From Saccharophagus degradans 2-40 (GTDB lineage Bacteria > Pseudomonadota > Gammaproteobacteria > Pseudomonadales > Cellvibrionaceae), in assembly GCF_000013665.1 (NCBI RefSeq), contig NC_007912.1:930001-994000 (forward strand): a stretch of DNA of 64,000 nt. Direction: 5' to 3'. Below are positions 1 through 8,920 of the stretch, piece after piece (position 1 is the stretch's first letter; every line of letters starts with the position of its first letter). Under the pieces are notes generated by a model. The model searched no databases. It was not told the origin of the DNA and was given only the letters and a program-made list of their open reading frames with translations. Position numbers and translations under genes: made by a program.

Positions 1-5
1 ACAGG

Positions 6-455
6 TTAAGCGAAAGCGGCTTTAACTAGCTTGCTTACTTCGCCCATATCGGCACGGCCTTGTACCTGTGGTTTTACTACGCCCATCACTTTACCCATGT
101 CGCCCATGCCTGCTGCGCCGGTAGAGGCAATGGCATCGTTAACTATTTGGGCTATTTCTTCGGCGGTTAATGCCTGGGGCAAAAAGTCAGAAATAACAGC
201 AATTTCGGCGTGTTCGGTAGCGGCAAGTTCTTCGCGGCCGGCTTCTTCATACTGTTTAGCAGAGTCGCGGCGTTGTTTAACCATTTTATCCAATACGGCA
301 AGCACACGTGCATCGTCGAGCTCTATGCGCTCGTCAACTTCAATGCGTTTAAATTCTGCCATTACCATACGTAAAACGCCCAAGCGGTCCTTTGCTTTTG
401 CGCGCATTGCGTCTTTAACAGCGTTACTTATTGTGCTTTTTAGTTCACTTGCCAT
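6..455 (-). CDS. yqeY: GatB/YqeY domain protein
   Basis: 149-residue YqeY-family protein, resembling the C-terminal tail domain of the amidotransferase subunit GatB. The family binds tRNA or is linked to tRNA-dependent amidation, but its exact role is unsettled. The N-terminal half is helical and rich in Lys and Arg. The C-terminal half has the Gly/Met-rich linker (GMGDMGKVMG) and the PQVQGRADMGEVSKLVK helix typical of the family. Length is normal. It lies 156 bp downstream of rpsU on the same strand, a placement seen in the rpsU-yqeY-dnaG-rpoD macromolecular synthesis operon; dnaG would be expected just beyond the window edge. A stable hairpin separates it from rpsU. Confidence 0.93.
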   Translation of the reverse strand: MASELKSTISNAVKDAMRAKAKDRLGVLRMVMAEFKRIEVDERIELDDARVLAVLDKMVKQRRDSAKQYEEAGREELAATEHAEIAVISDFLPQALTAEEIAQIVNDAIASTGAAGMGDMGKVMGVVKPQVQGRADMGEVSKLVKAAFA

Positions 456-492
456 AACTGGATTCGCTTTGGTTCTGTCGCTGTAGCTTATT

Positions 493-512
493 GGAGAGTC
501 GTTTGACTCTCC
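493..512 (-). terminator. Perfect hairpin between rpsU and yqeY
   Basis: An 8-bp perfect inverted repeat (GGAGAGTC, loop of 4, GACTCTCC) lies between rpsU and yqeY. No U-run follows on the minus strand, so it is more likely an attenuator or RNA-processing hairpin that gives rpsU higher expression than downstream genes than a complete terminator. Differential expression through such a hairpin is known for the E. coli rpsU-dnaG-rpoD operon. Confidence 0.45.
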
Positions 513-611
513 AGCATACAGGTTTCGAGACTAAGTGGCGGGGTACGCGGAATTACCTAGTGCTTGAATGGTGGTGCTTTAAAACTGCAAAACGTTGTGT
601 TGGCGTAAAAC

Positions 612-827
612 CTAGTACAAACGTTGGAACTTGCGGTTTTCGCGCTGAACCTTTTTAGCGTGACGCTTAACAGCAGCAGCTGCTTTACGCTTACGAACAG
701 AAGTTGGCTTCTCGTAGAATTCACGACGACGTACTTCAGCAAGTACACCAGCTTTTTCGCATGAACGCTTAAAACGACGTAATGCTACGTCAAATGGCTC
801 GTTTTCTTTCAGTTTAACTGAAGGCAT
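612..827 (-). CDS. rpsU: 30S ribosomal protein S21
   Basis: 71-residue, very basic protein of the small ribosomal subunit, needed for efficient initiation on natural mRNAs. Sequence from [13 protein letters not shown] through the FKRSCEKAG segment to the Arg/Lys-rich C-terminus ending RLY matches the proteobacterial S21 family end to end, with the usual length of 71. It is transcribed divergently from tsaD, as in many gammaproteobacteria, and heads a unit with yqeY. A good sigma-70 promoter lies about 110 bp upstream. Confidence 0.98.
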   Translation of the reverse strand: MPSVKLKENEPFDVALRRFKRSCEKAGVLAEVRRREFYEKPTSVRKRKAAAAVKRHAKKVQRENRKFQRLY

Positions 828-1224
828 TATTTCTACCTGTTGTTTGTATGGGTGTTACTTTGTTTGCTGCCGTAGATAAATGCGCCAAAGCGCGGTCAGC
901 GGCCTGAAACAAAGCGTTGTAATTCAGGGGTGCGAAATTCTATACATATAGATCATAGCCTGCAAGCACTTTGTTTGCTTATTAACCATTAACATGCCAT
1001 TGATTAGGCTATTGCTAGGGCGTTTGGCGTTGGTGCTCAGGTTTGCGCGGGCGGCAGTATAGAGAGGCTTGCCCGCGAAGGCAATCGCTTAGGTGCATGC
1101 TGTGGTGTGGGTGGGGTAATTAATGCGCATTATTTGCGTTACTTGGCGCATTTGTTGGGCTATGGTACTTTGCGCGCGCTAATCTTTTAGCCGTTAACAA
1201 ATCCACTGAATGTAGTTAATTATT
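828..1224. other. Divergent rpsU/tsaD intergenic region
   Basis: About 400 bp without a credible gene. It carries the rpsU promoter on the minus strand (937-965). I see no riboswitch and no strong sigma-70 match for tsaD. The tsaD start is preceded by an AT-rich stretch with no clear Shine-Dalgarno sequence. Confidence 0.5.
937..965 (-). promoter_or_regulatory. Candidate sigma-70 promoter of rpsU
   Basis: On the minus strand TTGCAG (complement of 960-965) and TAGAAT (complement of 937-942) are separated by exactly 17 bp. Transcription would start near 930, giving a leader of about 100 nt before rpsU. Confidence 0.55.
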
Positions 1225-2250
1225 ATGCGAGTTTTGGGAATAGAAACCTCCTGCGATGAGACCGGTGTAGCTATTTACGATAGTGAAGCGGGCTTGCTTG
1301 GCCACACCCTGTACAGTCAGGTGGCGGTGCACGCCGAGTATGGTGGCGTGGTGCCAGAGTTGGCCAGCCGCGACCATGTGCGCAAGTTGTTGCCGTTGGT
1401 GGATGGTTTGCTAGATAACACCGACTCGCGCAATAAAATAGATGCCATTGCTTATACGTCTGGCCCGGGGTTAATTGGCGCGCTTTTGGTTGGCGCGTGT
1501 TTTGGCCGCGGTTTGGCAATGGCGTGGGGTTGCCCCGCAATTGGCGTGCACCATATGGAAGGCCATTTGCTGGCCCCAATGTTGGAAGATGCTCCGCCGG
1601 CCTTCCCGTTTGTGGCGCTGTTGGTGTCGGGTGGCCACACCCAGCTGGTAGAGGTGCAGGGCATTGGTAAATATGTGCTGTTGGGCGAGTCGCTAGATGA
1701 TGCTGCCGGTGAAGCCTTCGATAAAGCCGCCAAAATGATGGATTTGGATTACCCCGGTGGGCCAAATATTGCCAAGCTTGCTACCAAGGGCGATGTTTCG
1801 CGGTTTAAGTTTCCGCGCCCTATGACCGATCGCCCAGGGTTAGATTTTAGTTTTAGTGGTTTGAAAACTTTTACCCTTAATACCGTTGCCAAGTATGCAG
1901 ATGAAACCGGCTTGCCGGACGATCAAACCTGCGCCGATATTGCCTGCGCGTTTCAAGAAGCCGTGGTGGACACGTTAGTTATTAAATGCCGCCGCGCGCT
2001 GCAGCAAACTAAATTAAATACTTTGGTTATAGCCGGTGGTGTATCGGCTAATGTTCGCCTGCGCGAGCGTTTAGAAGCCGCTTTGGCAAAAATTAATTCA
2101 CAGGTTTACTATGCTCGCCCAGAGTTTTGCACCGATAACGGCGCAATGATTGCCTACGCCGGTTGCCAGCGTTTGCTTGCGGGGCAGGTAGAGCCGTTAG
2201 CTATTAACGTTTCGCCGCGTTGGGCGCTAGATACCTTGCCTGCTATTTAG
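1225..2250 (+). CDS. tsaD: tRNA N6-adenosine threonylcarbamoyltransferase TsaD
   Basis: 341-residue Kae1/Qri7/TsaD (formerly Gcp) protein. With TsaB and TsaE it transfers the threonylcarbamoyl group from TC-AMP to A37 of tRNAs that read ANN codons, in the cytoplasm. The ASKHA-type ATPase fold opens with [10 protein letters not shown]. The metal-binding HMEGH motif has histidines at about 110 and 114. Family signatures [34 protein letters not shown] and [12 protein letters not shown] are all present. Length is typical (E. coli 337). It is divergent from rpsU, the classical arrangement. The ATG at 1225 gives the canonical N-terminus [14 protein letters not shown]. Confidence 0.98.
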   Translation: MRVLGIETSCDETGVAIYDSEAGLLGHTLYSQVAVHAEYGGVVPELASRDHVRKLLPLVDGLLDNTDSRNKIDAIAYTSGPGLIGALLVGACFGRGLAMAWGCPAIGVHHMEGHLLAPMLEDAPPAFPFVALLVSGGHTQLVEVQGIGKYVLLGESLDDAAGEAFDKAAKMMDLDYPGGPNIAKLATKGDVSRFKFPRPMTDRPGLDFSFSGLKTFTLNTVAKYADETGLPDDQTCADIACAFQEAVVDTLVIKCRRALQQTKLNTLVIAGGVSANVRLRERLEAALAKINSQVYYARPEFCTDNGAMIAYAGCQRLLAGQVEPLAINVSPRWALDTLPAI

Positions 2251-2595
2251 CCAATATTAACTGCTGTTAATAATAAGCAAATCAATTTTGTTTTCTTCTA
2301 TACCTATAAAGCGGTGTTTTGCTTTAAATCTTGTTGTGTTGCGCAAGGCTAGGTTAACTTTCTAGCTTTGCTGTGCATGTGTGTTGCTATTAATTGCCTG
2401 CTTGTTCCTCACTGTTAAAATTTTCTACTCCTTCCCTTCTGCAGTTTGCATCGCTGAATATATTTTTGTGTGTTAGTTTTCCGTTTGCAAGCTAGACTGT
2501 AACGCAATAAAAATAAATCAAAAGTGAATAACCCAATTTTTACCCATTGTTTGCAACACTGGTGCGGTTATTACTTGTTTACTCGGAGAAGTTCA
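2251..2595. other. Gene-free stretch upstream of TonB receptor
   Basis: About 345 bp of AT-rich sequence. A hairpin at 2343-2371 (GCAAGGCTAG / CTAGCTTTGC, ten pairs including one G-U) could terminate tsaD transcription or belong to the receptor leader. The cobalamin-riboswitch box expected in front of a btuB gene was looked for and not found. Confidence 0.4.
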
Positions 2596-4518
2596 TTGAG
2601 CCTACGTTTATATATTGCCGCTGTGGTTGCATTGGCCGCATGCGAAGCAAATGCGCAAACAAAAGCATCAGCGCAAACAAAAGCAACCGAAGAAATAGAA
2701 ACCGTACTGGTAACGGGGGCGCGCATAGAAGGTGCAAGTGCGGCTAGCGCCGAGGTAATAGATGCGCAAACACTCACTTTGCAAAACAGTGCTACAGCGT
2801 TGGAATTGCTGCGCAATCGCGTGGGTATAGATGTAGTGCAACCCGGTGGCCCGGGGGGCATAACCGAATTATTTATTCGCGGTGCCGAATCGAATTTTAC
2901 TGTGGTGACGGTGGATGGCGTGCGCATGAATGACACAACCAATTCACGCGGTGGTGGTTTTGATTTATCTACCCTTAACCCCGATGAAATTGAACGCGTT
3001 GAAATTTTGCGCGGGCCGCTCTCGTCTATTTATGGCTCCGATGCTTTGGCCGGTGCTATTAACATTAAAACCAAAAGCCCGCGCAATGCCGCGCCGTTTA
3101 GCGCTCGTGTAGAAGGCGGCAACCATGGTTATGCTCGCGTGTATGGCGGTGTTGCATTTGGCGGCGGCAATAATACTGCCGCAAGTGGCCCGGCGGTGAA
3201 TCTAAGCGTGGCGCATTTAGATGCTGGTGAGCCTGTACCTGGGTCCAGTGCGACTACCGAATCTTACGCTGCGGCGGTAGATTGGGTGGATAACAGCGAG
3301 CGCGCCGTGGATACGACTATTCGCAAGGTGAGCCGCGAGCGCACCGGTTATCCAAGTGCCAGTGGTGGTTACGAATTTGCCGCAAGTGACGAGTTAGAGC
3401 GTGCGCAAGCCGATGATTTAAGTGTGGGGTTTAGTTGGCGCGAGCAAGTAAGTAACAACGCAAAATTAAACTTAAATTTTACCCACTATAAGCGCGACGA
3501 ATATGTAAATACACCTGCAGTAGATGGCGGTGTGCTGGGTTCGCCTATACCCGCGGCGGTAAGTGATTCTGCACTTGCGCGCACAAAAGTTGTGGGGTAC
3601 TCCAGCTTTACATTGTCGCCAACACTGCAAATGGTTGCCGGTGTAAGTGCAGAGAAAGAAAAGGGCGAAAACAACACCGTATACGATTACGGCTTTCCGC
3701 TGCCAGCCGAATTTGATTTACAGCGCGATACGCAATCTGTTTTTGCCGAATTGAATTACAGTAAACCGCAGGCAATAGATGTATTTATAAGTACGCGTTT
3801 TGATTCTGCCGAGCAACTAGATAAGCAAACCGATGAACTCTCTTCGAAGTTAGCCTTTAGCTACCCGCTGTTTGCTAATGGTCGCGTGGGTGTTAGCTGG
3901 GGGCAGGCCTTTAAATTACCTAGTTTCTACGCAGTAGGTGATAGCCTAGTCGGCAACCCCGAATTAAAACCCGAAACAAGCACTACCAGCGAAGCGTTTA
4001 TCGAGCATTTTTATAGCAACGGTAAGTTGCGGGTAAGTGGCGCGGTGTTTAAATCGGAGTACAAAAACTTAATCGATTTTGATTTTGCTACTTTTAAGAT
4101 GGTTAACCTCGATGAAGTGGACATTTCTGGGGTTGAGGTGGAAACGCTTGCGCGTTTATCGCCAAATTTTGAGGTGGGTGGCCACATAACCTACACTTCA
4201 TTTGATGTGCAAAGTGGCGAGCCATTAGATGGGCGACCCAATTGGCGCGGTGGCGTATTTGGTGAGTGGCGCAGTAGCAATTGGTCGGCGAGGCTGCACT
4301 GGGCATACACCGGTGAGCGGCCAAGTACATCTACGGCTACAGGCCAAGTAGAGCTGGCTGGCTTTAACCGTATGGATTTTGCCGTGGCGAGAGTTTTATC
4401 TAAGCGGGTAACACTCTCTATGAATATCGACAACGTATTCGATTCCGCTTATCAGGATGAGGTGGGGTTTCCATCCCCTGGTTTAGGTGGGCGTTTAGGT
4501 GTTTCTTACTCGCACTAA
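2596..4518 (+). CDS. TonB-dependent outer-membrane receptor
   Basis: About 640-residue TonB-dependent receptor of the BtuB/CirA type, importing an unknown ligand across the outer membrane with energy from TonB-ExbBD. After a signal peptide ending near ACEANAQ there is a TonB-box-like ETVLVTGA. A plug domain follows (LRNRVGIDV, FIRGAESNFTVVTVDGVRMND, EILRGPLSSIYGSDALAGAINI), then a 22-strand-type barrel with many alternating aromatic strands. I choose the TTG at 2596: GGAG lies at 2585-2588, 7 bases upstream, and this start puts a clean signal peptide first. The GTG at 2524 would add 24 unlikely residues. The next gene follows after 98 bp on the same strand and encodes a secreted sugar-dehydrogenase-like lipoprotein, so the ligand may be a sugar derivative rather than vitamin B12. 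That is inference. Confidence 0.9.
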   Translation: MSLRLYIAAVVALAACEANAQTKASAQTKATEEIETVLVTGARIEGASAASAEVIDAQTLTLQNSATALELLRNRVGIDVVQPGGPGGITELFIRGAESNFTVVTVDGVRMNDTTNSRGGGFDLSTLNPDEIERVEILRGPLSSIYGSDALAGAINIKTKSPRNAAPFSARVEGGNHGYARVYGGVAFGGGNNTAASGPAVNLSVAHLDAGEPVPGSSATTESYAAAVDWVDNSERAVDTTIRKVSRERTGYPSASGGYEFAASDELERAQADDLSVGFSWREQVSNNAKLNLNFTHYKRDEYVNTPAVDGGVLGSPIPAAVSDSALARTKVVGYSSFTLSPTLQMVAGVSAEKEKGENNTVYDYGFPLPAEFDLQRDTQSVFAELNYSKPQAIDVFISTRFDSAEQLDKQTDELSSKLAFSYPLFANGRVGVSWGQAFKLPSFYAVGDSLVGNPELKPETSTTSEAFIEHFYSNGKLRVSGAVFKSEYKNLIDFDFATFKMVNLDEVDISGVEVETLARLSPNFEVGGHITYTSFDVQSGEPLDGRPNWRGGVFGEWRSSNWSARLHWAYTGERPSTSTATGQVELAGFNRMDFAVARVLSKRVTLSMNIDNVFDSAYQDEVGFPSPGLGGRLGVSYSH

Positions 4519-4616
4519 AACGCGTTTGCCGTTTAAAAGCGAGTGCTTTTACGCGCGGCGTTGTCGATTTTTGGGTTTTTCTCATAGCTAGAATAATTAA
4601 CAAACGGGCTAATAAT

Positions 4617-7055
4617 ATGAAAACGTATTTATTGCGTGGGTGCTTTATTGTAATGGCGGTGCTCGTTACCGCCTGTGGGCAAGATAAATTCAACAACGCC
4701 GCTGCAACCGAAAAAAACGCTAAACGGGATGTAACTATTTTAGTGTTTAGCAAAACCACAGGTTACCGCCACGAATCTATAGAAACGGGTATAGAAGCAT
4801 TAAACACCATTGCCCGTAAAAAAGGCTACCGCGTAATTGCCACAGAAGATGCCAGTTATTTTGTGGATGAGAAATTAAAAAATATTGATGCATTAGTGTT
4901 TTTAAACACAACAGGCGATGTGTTAGATAACCTGCAACAAGTAGCAATGGAGCGTTATATTCAAGCGGGCGGTGGCTTTGTGGGTGTGCACGCCGCGGCA
5001 GATACTGAGTGGAATGGTGACTGGTTTTGGTATCGCAACCTTGTTGGCGGCGTATTTAAAAGCCACCCAGATACCCCAAGCAATGTGCAGCAGGCTAACG
5101 TAAGTGTTGTGGATGCTAATTTTGCAGCAGGTGAAGCGCTACCCAAAACCTTTGCCCTTGCAGATGAGTGGTATAACTTTCGCGACCTTTATGAATTTAC
5201 CAACCACATACTAACTGTAGATGAGTCGAGCTACCAAGGTGGCGAGCACGGCGACTACCACCCCATTGCGTGGTACCACAATTACGATGGTGGCCGCGCG
5301 TTTTATACCGGCTTAGGGCATGCAAAAACTACTTACAAAGATGCAAACTTTTTAGCCCACTTGGAAGGCGGCTTAGCTTACGCAATTGGCGACGGTACAC
5401 CTAAAAATTACAGCAATGTGCGCCCCTACGATACCCAGCTTGAGCGCACCGTTTTGTTAGACCATTTAAACGAGCCAATCTCTTTTGATTTTTTGCCTAA
5501 TGGCGATGTACTGCTGGCAGAGCGCCCCGGTAACTTAAAAATTATTGATGGCAAAACCCATAAGGCAACTGATTTAGGCTTCGCTAAAGATATTGCGTTT
5601 TTATCCCACGAAGAAATGGGGTTGGTGGGCGTAGCCGTAGACCCTAATTTTGCAACAACCGGTTGGGTGTATACCTATTACACGGCCTTTACTAAAAGTA
5701 ACGACGTTATCGCACGAATAGCGCGCTTTGATGTTAAAAACCAAACCATTAATTTTGATAAACAAACCACGGTAATTGAATGGCCGGTAGAAAAAAACTG
5801 TTGCCATATGGGGGGCGATTTAGCATTTACGCCAACCGGTGAACTGTTTATTGCAACTGGTGATAACACCAGCCCGCGCGATCAAGATGGTTTTAACCCG
5901 GTGGATTTTCGTGAGGGCTTGCGCATGAATGATGCTTTGCGCACCTCGGGTAACACCAACGATTTGCGCGGTAAAATATTGCGTATTAAACCCTTGCCTG
6001 AAGGCGGTTATGCCATTCCTAAGGGCAATTTATTTAGTCATGCGAACGAAGGCCGGCCAGAAATTTACGCAATGGGTACACGCAATGCGTTTACGCTTAC
6101 CTACGATGCAAAAACCGGCGATGTATTTTACGGTGATGTAGGGCCAGATGCCTCGGACGATAACCCAATGCGCGGGCCGCGCGGGTACGACGAAATTAAC
6201 CGCTTAACTGGCCCTGCGCATATGGGCTGGCCTTGGGTAATTGGCGATAACTACCCCTACGTGAAATACGATTTTGTGGCCAAGCGCAGCACGGGTGAAG
6301 TTTTTGACCCGCAACATTTAATTAACTATTCGCCCAATAACACCGGTGCTAAAAAAGTGCCCGCCGCACAGGCACCGTTAATTTGGTACCCCTACGGTAA
6401 TTCGGAGCAGTTCCCCGAAGTGGGTAGTGGCGGCCGCACCGCGCTGGTGGCCGATGTATATCGCGCAGATCAGTTCCCTGCGGCCACGCGTTTGCCAGAT
6501 TATTACGATGGCAAATTATTTATTGTGGAATTTATGCGTAACTGGGTGAAGGTAGTTACCTTTGATGAAAATAACGGCGTGCGAAAAATAGAGCCGTTCG
6601 CGCCGCAAATTAACTATGTATTGCCCATTGATGCACGCTTTGGCCCAGATGGCGCGCTCTATGTGTTGGAATACGGCTCGGCGTGGTTTAAAGAAAACAC
6701 CGATGCGCAGCTAAGCCGTATTACGTTTAACCCCAATAACCAAGCCGCCGCGGTTACAGCGGTGCAAACCGAGGCAGCGGCGGGGCATCAGTTTGCCGAT
6801 GTACCCCATGCGGGCGAAGCGCTGGCTAAAAATAACGGTTGTATGGCTTGCCATAAGCTCGATTCAGCCTCTGTTGGCCCTGCGTTTAAGCAGGTAGCCG
6901 CTAAATACAAAGATGACCCCAATGCGGTGGCGTACTTGGTAGATAAAATCGCCAAGGGCGGCGGTGGCGTATGGGGGCCTGCCTCTATGCCGCCCTTTGC
7001 TTACCTAGACGAAGCCTCCCGTCAAACCCTCGCCGAGTATGTGCTAAGCCGCTAG
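4617..7055 (+). CDS. ThuA / sorbosone dehydrogenase / cytochrome c lipoprotein
   Basis: 812-residue fused lipoprotein. The N-terminal signal ends in a lipobox LVTAC (lipidated Cys20), so it should sit on the outer face of the inner membrane or on the outer membrane. Residues about 38-260 are a ThuA-like trehalose-utilisation domain (VFSKTTGYRHESIETG, FVGVHAAADTEW). Residues about 275-700 are a six-bladed glucose/sorbosone dehydrogenase domain of the PQQ-dependent type (GVAVDPNF, HMGGDLAF, GDVGPDA). The C-terminus is a small class I cytochrome c with CMACH at about 742-746 and a candidate Met ligand in GPASMPPF. The layout suggests oxidation of a sugar or polyol, with electrons passed through the fused cytochrome. 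The substrate is unknown; PQQ use is by family. It is probably co-transcribed with the TonB receptor. Confidence 0.88.
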   Translation: MKTYLLRGCFIVMAVLVTACGQDKFNNAAATEKNAKRDVTILVFSKTTGYRHESIETGIEALNTIARKKGYRVIATEDASYFVDEKLKNIDALVFLNTTGDVLDNLQQVAMERYIQAGGGFVGVHAAADTEWNGDWFWYRNLVGGVFKSHPDTPSNVQQANVSVVDANFAAGEALPKTFALADEWYNFRDLYEFTNHILTVDESSYQGGEHGDYHPIAWYHNYDGGRAFYTGLGHAKTTYKDANFLAHLEGGLAYAIGDGTPKNYSNVRPYDTQLERTVLLDHLNEPISFDFLPNGDVLLAERPGNLKIIDGKTHKATDLGFAKDIAFLSHEEMGLVGVAVDPNFATTGWVYTYYTAFTKSNDVIARIARFDVKNQTINFDKQTTVIEWPVEKNCCHMGGDLAFTPTGELFIATGDNTSPRDQDGFNPVDFREGLRMNDALRTSGNTNDLRGKILRIKPLPEGGYAIPKGNLFSHANEGRPEIYAMGTRNAFTLTYDAKTGDVFYGDVGPDASDDNPMRGPRGYDEINRLTGPAHMGWPWVIGDNYPYVKYDFVAKRSTGEVFDPQHLINYSPNNTGAKKVPAAQAPLIWYPYGNSEQFPEVGSGGRTALVADVYRADQFPAATRLPDYYDGKLFIVEFMRNWVKVVTFDENNGVRKIEPFAPQINYVLPIDARFGPDGALYVLEYGSAWFKENTDAQLSRITFNPNNQAAAVTAVQTEAAAGHQFADVPHAGEALAKNNGCMACHKLDSASVGPAFKQVAAKYKDDPNAVAYLVDKIAKGGGGVWGPASMPPFAYLDEASRQTLAEYVLSR

Positions 7056-7064
7056 CGCTTAGCT

Positions 7065-7113
7065 GGCCCTGTAGGTGGTGTAGCGCTACCGCAGGGCCTG
7101 TTTTGTCTTTTTT
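7065..7113 (+). terminator. Rho-independent terminator after the ThuA/dehydrogenase gene
   Basis: A GGCCCTG / CAGGGCC stem (7065-7071 with 7092-7098), extended inside by GGT/ACC pairing, is followed by a T-rich tract from 7099. It closes the receptor/dehydrogenase unit and separates it from folB. Confidence 0.85.
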
Positions 7114-7253
7114 GCCTTTTATATTGTTCACTTCCTATACATTTTTACGTGCCTAGCTGCTTTGCTGGTATCGCTTGGCGAATCAAAAGGTGCGTGGGGC
7201 TTATCACTTGGTTAAGATAGCGGGCTATTAAGTCACTGCTAGTTGGACCAGTA

Positions 7254-7607
7254 ATGGATATTGTTTATATAAATGATTTAAAAATCGAAACCATCATAGG
7301 TATTTATGATTGGGAGCGAGAGGTAAAGCAAACCGTAAGCCTCGATATTGAAATGGCTCACGACATTTCTCGCGCAGCCGAAACAGATGACATTCAATAT
7401 GCACTCAATTACAAAGCTGTGGCCAAACGCTTAATTAGCTTTGTGGGTAACTCTGAATTTTTATTGGTGGAATCGCTGGCCGAACAAATTGCGGGCATTA
7501 TCCAATCGGAATTTAATGTGCCTTGGTTGCGTTTAAGTTTAAGTAAACCCGGCGCATTGCGCGGCGCTAAAAATGTGGGTATCCGTATTGAGCGGGGGGC
7601 CAAATAG
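7254..7607 (+). CDS. folB: Dihydroneopterin aldolase
   Basis: 117-residue FolB, the tunnelling-fold enzyme that cleaves 7,8-dihydroneopterin to 6-hydroxymethyl-7,8-dihydropterin in folate synthesis. The family signature IETIIGIYDWERE lies near the N-terminus, followed by YKAVAKRL, a LVESLAEQIA segment holding the pterin-binding Glu, and the LSLSKPGALRGAKNVG strand. Length is usual (about 120). It ends one base before the folK start, so the two are translationally coupled. It shows normal family conservation throughout. Confidence 0.97.
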   Translation: MDIVYINDLKIETIIGIYDWEREVKQTVSLDIEMAHDISRAAETDDIQYALNYKAVAKRLISFVGNSEFLLVESLAEQIAGIIQSEFNVPWLRLSLSKPGALRGAKNVGIRIERGAK

Positions 7608-7608
7608 G

Positions 7609-8103
7609 GTGGCAAACGTTTATCTAAGTATTGGCAGTAACATAGATAGAAAAATGCACATTGGTCGCGGAATAGAAGCGTTGCGCAACGCTTTTGGCAA
7701 TATTGAATGTTCTAAGGTGTACGAGAGCGAAGCGGTTGGCTTTAGTGGCGAAGATTTTTATAACCTTGTGGTGGCCATAAACACTTCTTTATGCGTTGGC
7801 GATTTAAGCAAAACGCTGCGCGATATTGAAAACGCTAACGGTCGCGATAGGCAATCCCCTAAATTTAGCGCGCGTACCTTAGATATAGATATTCTTACCT
7901 ACGATAACCTCACCGGCGATATAGATGGCGTGCAGCTGCCTCGCGCAGAAATACTGCACAACGCCTTTGTATTGCGCCCCCTTGCCGAATTAGCCCCGCA
8001 CGTTTTGCACCCTGTTTTAGGTGCAAGCTACAAGCAATTGTGGGCTGCGTATAACCAACAAAAACAAAAGCTGTGGCTTGCTGATTATCAAGTAACCCCA
8101 TAG
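7609..8103 (+). CDS. folK: 6-hydroxymethyl-dihydropterin pyrophosphokinase
   Basis: 164-residue HPPK, which transfers pyrophosphate from ATP to 6-hydroxymethyl-7,8-dihydropterin, the step after FolB. Signatures are YLSIGSNIDRKMHIGRGIEAL at the start, the catalytic-loop region GRDRQSPKFSARTLDIDILTYDN with the two metal-binding aspartates (DIDI), and LPRAEILHNAFVLRPLAELAP. I choose the GTG at 7609: it directly follows the folB stop, a G-rich Shine-Dalgarno lies in the folB tail, and YLSIGSN then falls at the family position. An ATG at 7573 would add 12 residues and overlap folB by 35 bp. Confidence 0.96.
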   Translation: MANVYLSIGSNIDRKMHIGRGIEALRNAFGNIECSKVYESEAVGFSGEDFYNLVVAINTSLCVGDLSKTLRDIENANGRDRQSPKFSARTLDIDILTYDNLTGDIDGVQLPRAEILHNAFVLRPLAELAPHVLHPVLGASYKQLWAAYNQQKQKLWLADYQVTP

Positions 8104-8273
8104 CGCTCGCCTTTTTATATTGCGGTAGCGCTTTTGGTGCTAATGCATGCAATATTTATCAGCAATTCGTCTAGCCCAGAGGGATCTGGGTGCCTAGGTT
8201 TGGGTCTATAATTTGGATGTATATGTGCTTTATTCAAGCGCTCTTCATCAAGCACCCAGCATTGGAGGCAAGC

Positions 8274-8825
8274 ATGATTCGCCACTACTTTATTAGTGAT
8301 GACCTAGACGACCTAAACGCAGTAGAGCAAGAACTACTGGAGGCCGGTATAGACCCCGCACAGCTGCGCGTGCTTAGCGACCACAACCAGAGCAATGCAC
8401 ACAAGGTAGATGAAGTGGATTCGCTAAGCCGACGAGACATTATTCATTCTGGCTTGGTGGGTGGTGTAATTGGCTTGGGGGTAGCAGCCATTATTATAGG
8501 CGTGGGGTATTACTCTGGCGCAAGCTCGCTGGAAACCTGGCTGCCGTTTATATTTCTTTCTATTGTTGTTGCGTGCTTTTGTACTTGGGAAGGTGGCTTG
8601 TTTGGGATTCAAGTTTCAAACATACAGTTTCGCCGGTTCGAATCTCTTGTGCAGCAGGGTTACCATGTGCTGCTGATTGACATGAAAAAAGTACAGGATG
8701 AAAACATCCGTCAAATTGTAGAAAAACACCCCAAACTACAAGACGCCGGCACCGGCCAAGGCCGCCCCGACTGGGTGGTTTCGTCTCATAAAAATATGAG
8801 TGCGTTTATAAAGGCGATGCCTTAG
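8274..8825 (+). CDS. Conserved two-helix membrane protein
   Basis: 183-residue protein of unknown function. The start at 8274 is set by a perfect GGAGG at 8264-8268, 5 bases upstream. The N-terminal segment (MIRHYFISDDLDDLNAVEQEL) is soluble and resembles a small ferredoxin-like fold. Two hydrophobic stretches follow at about residues 62-85 (GGVIGLGVAAIIIGVGYYSG) and 92-115 (LPFIFLSIVVACFCTW), then a soluble tail of about 70 residues. Similar pseudomonad proteins carry vague names and none has a proven function as far as I know. It lies alone between folK and a convergent pteridine reductase. Confidence 0.75.
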   Translation: MIRHYFISDDLDDLNAVEQELLEAGIDPAQLRVLSDHNQSNAHKVDEVDSLSRRDIIHSGLVGGVIGLGVAAIIIGVGYYSGASSLETWLPFIFLSIVVACFCTWEGGLFGIQVSNIQFRRFESLVQQGYHVLLIDMKKVQDENIRQIVEKHPKLQDAGTGQGRPDWVVSSHKNMSAFIKAMP

Positions 8826-8827
8826 GG

Positions 8828-8917
8828 GATAGCTTACAGTTTACAGGGGGCAGCTTACAGCAGATTGGAGTGGGATTTGGCTCTTGCTGTAGCCTGTTAA
8901 CTGATTGCTGTTAGCTC
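8828..8917. repeat. Cluster of degenerate heptamer repeats (AGCTTACAG type)
   Basis: Short degenerate units of the form AGCTTACAG, GTTTACAG, CTGTTAACTG and GCTGTTAGCT occur in both orientations between two convergent genes. The same kind of sequence recurs at 20270-20312, 35401-35431 and 60783-60812. Confidence 0.5.
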
Positions 8918-8920
8918 TCT

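Noticed and set aside
557-748. 63-codon reverse-strand frame within rpsU
   Set aside because: Shifted frame over a gene with full-length family identity; no ribosome site.
2251-2523. Cobalamin riboswitch ahead of the BtuB-like receptor
   Set aside because: The conserved B12-box sequence and its partner stems are not found; only an unrelated hairpin is present.
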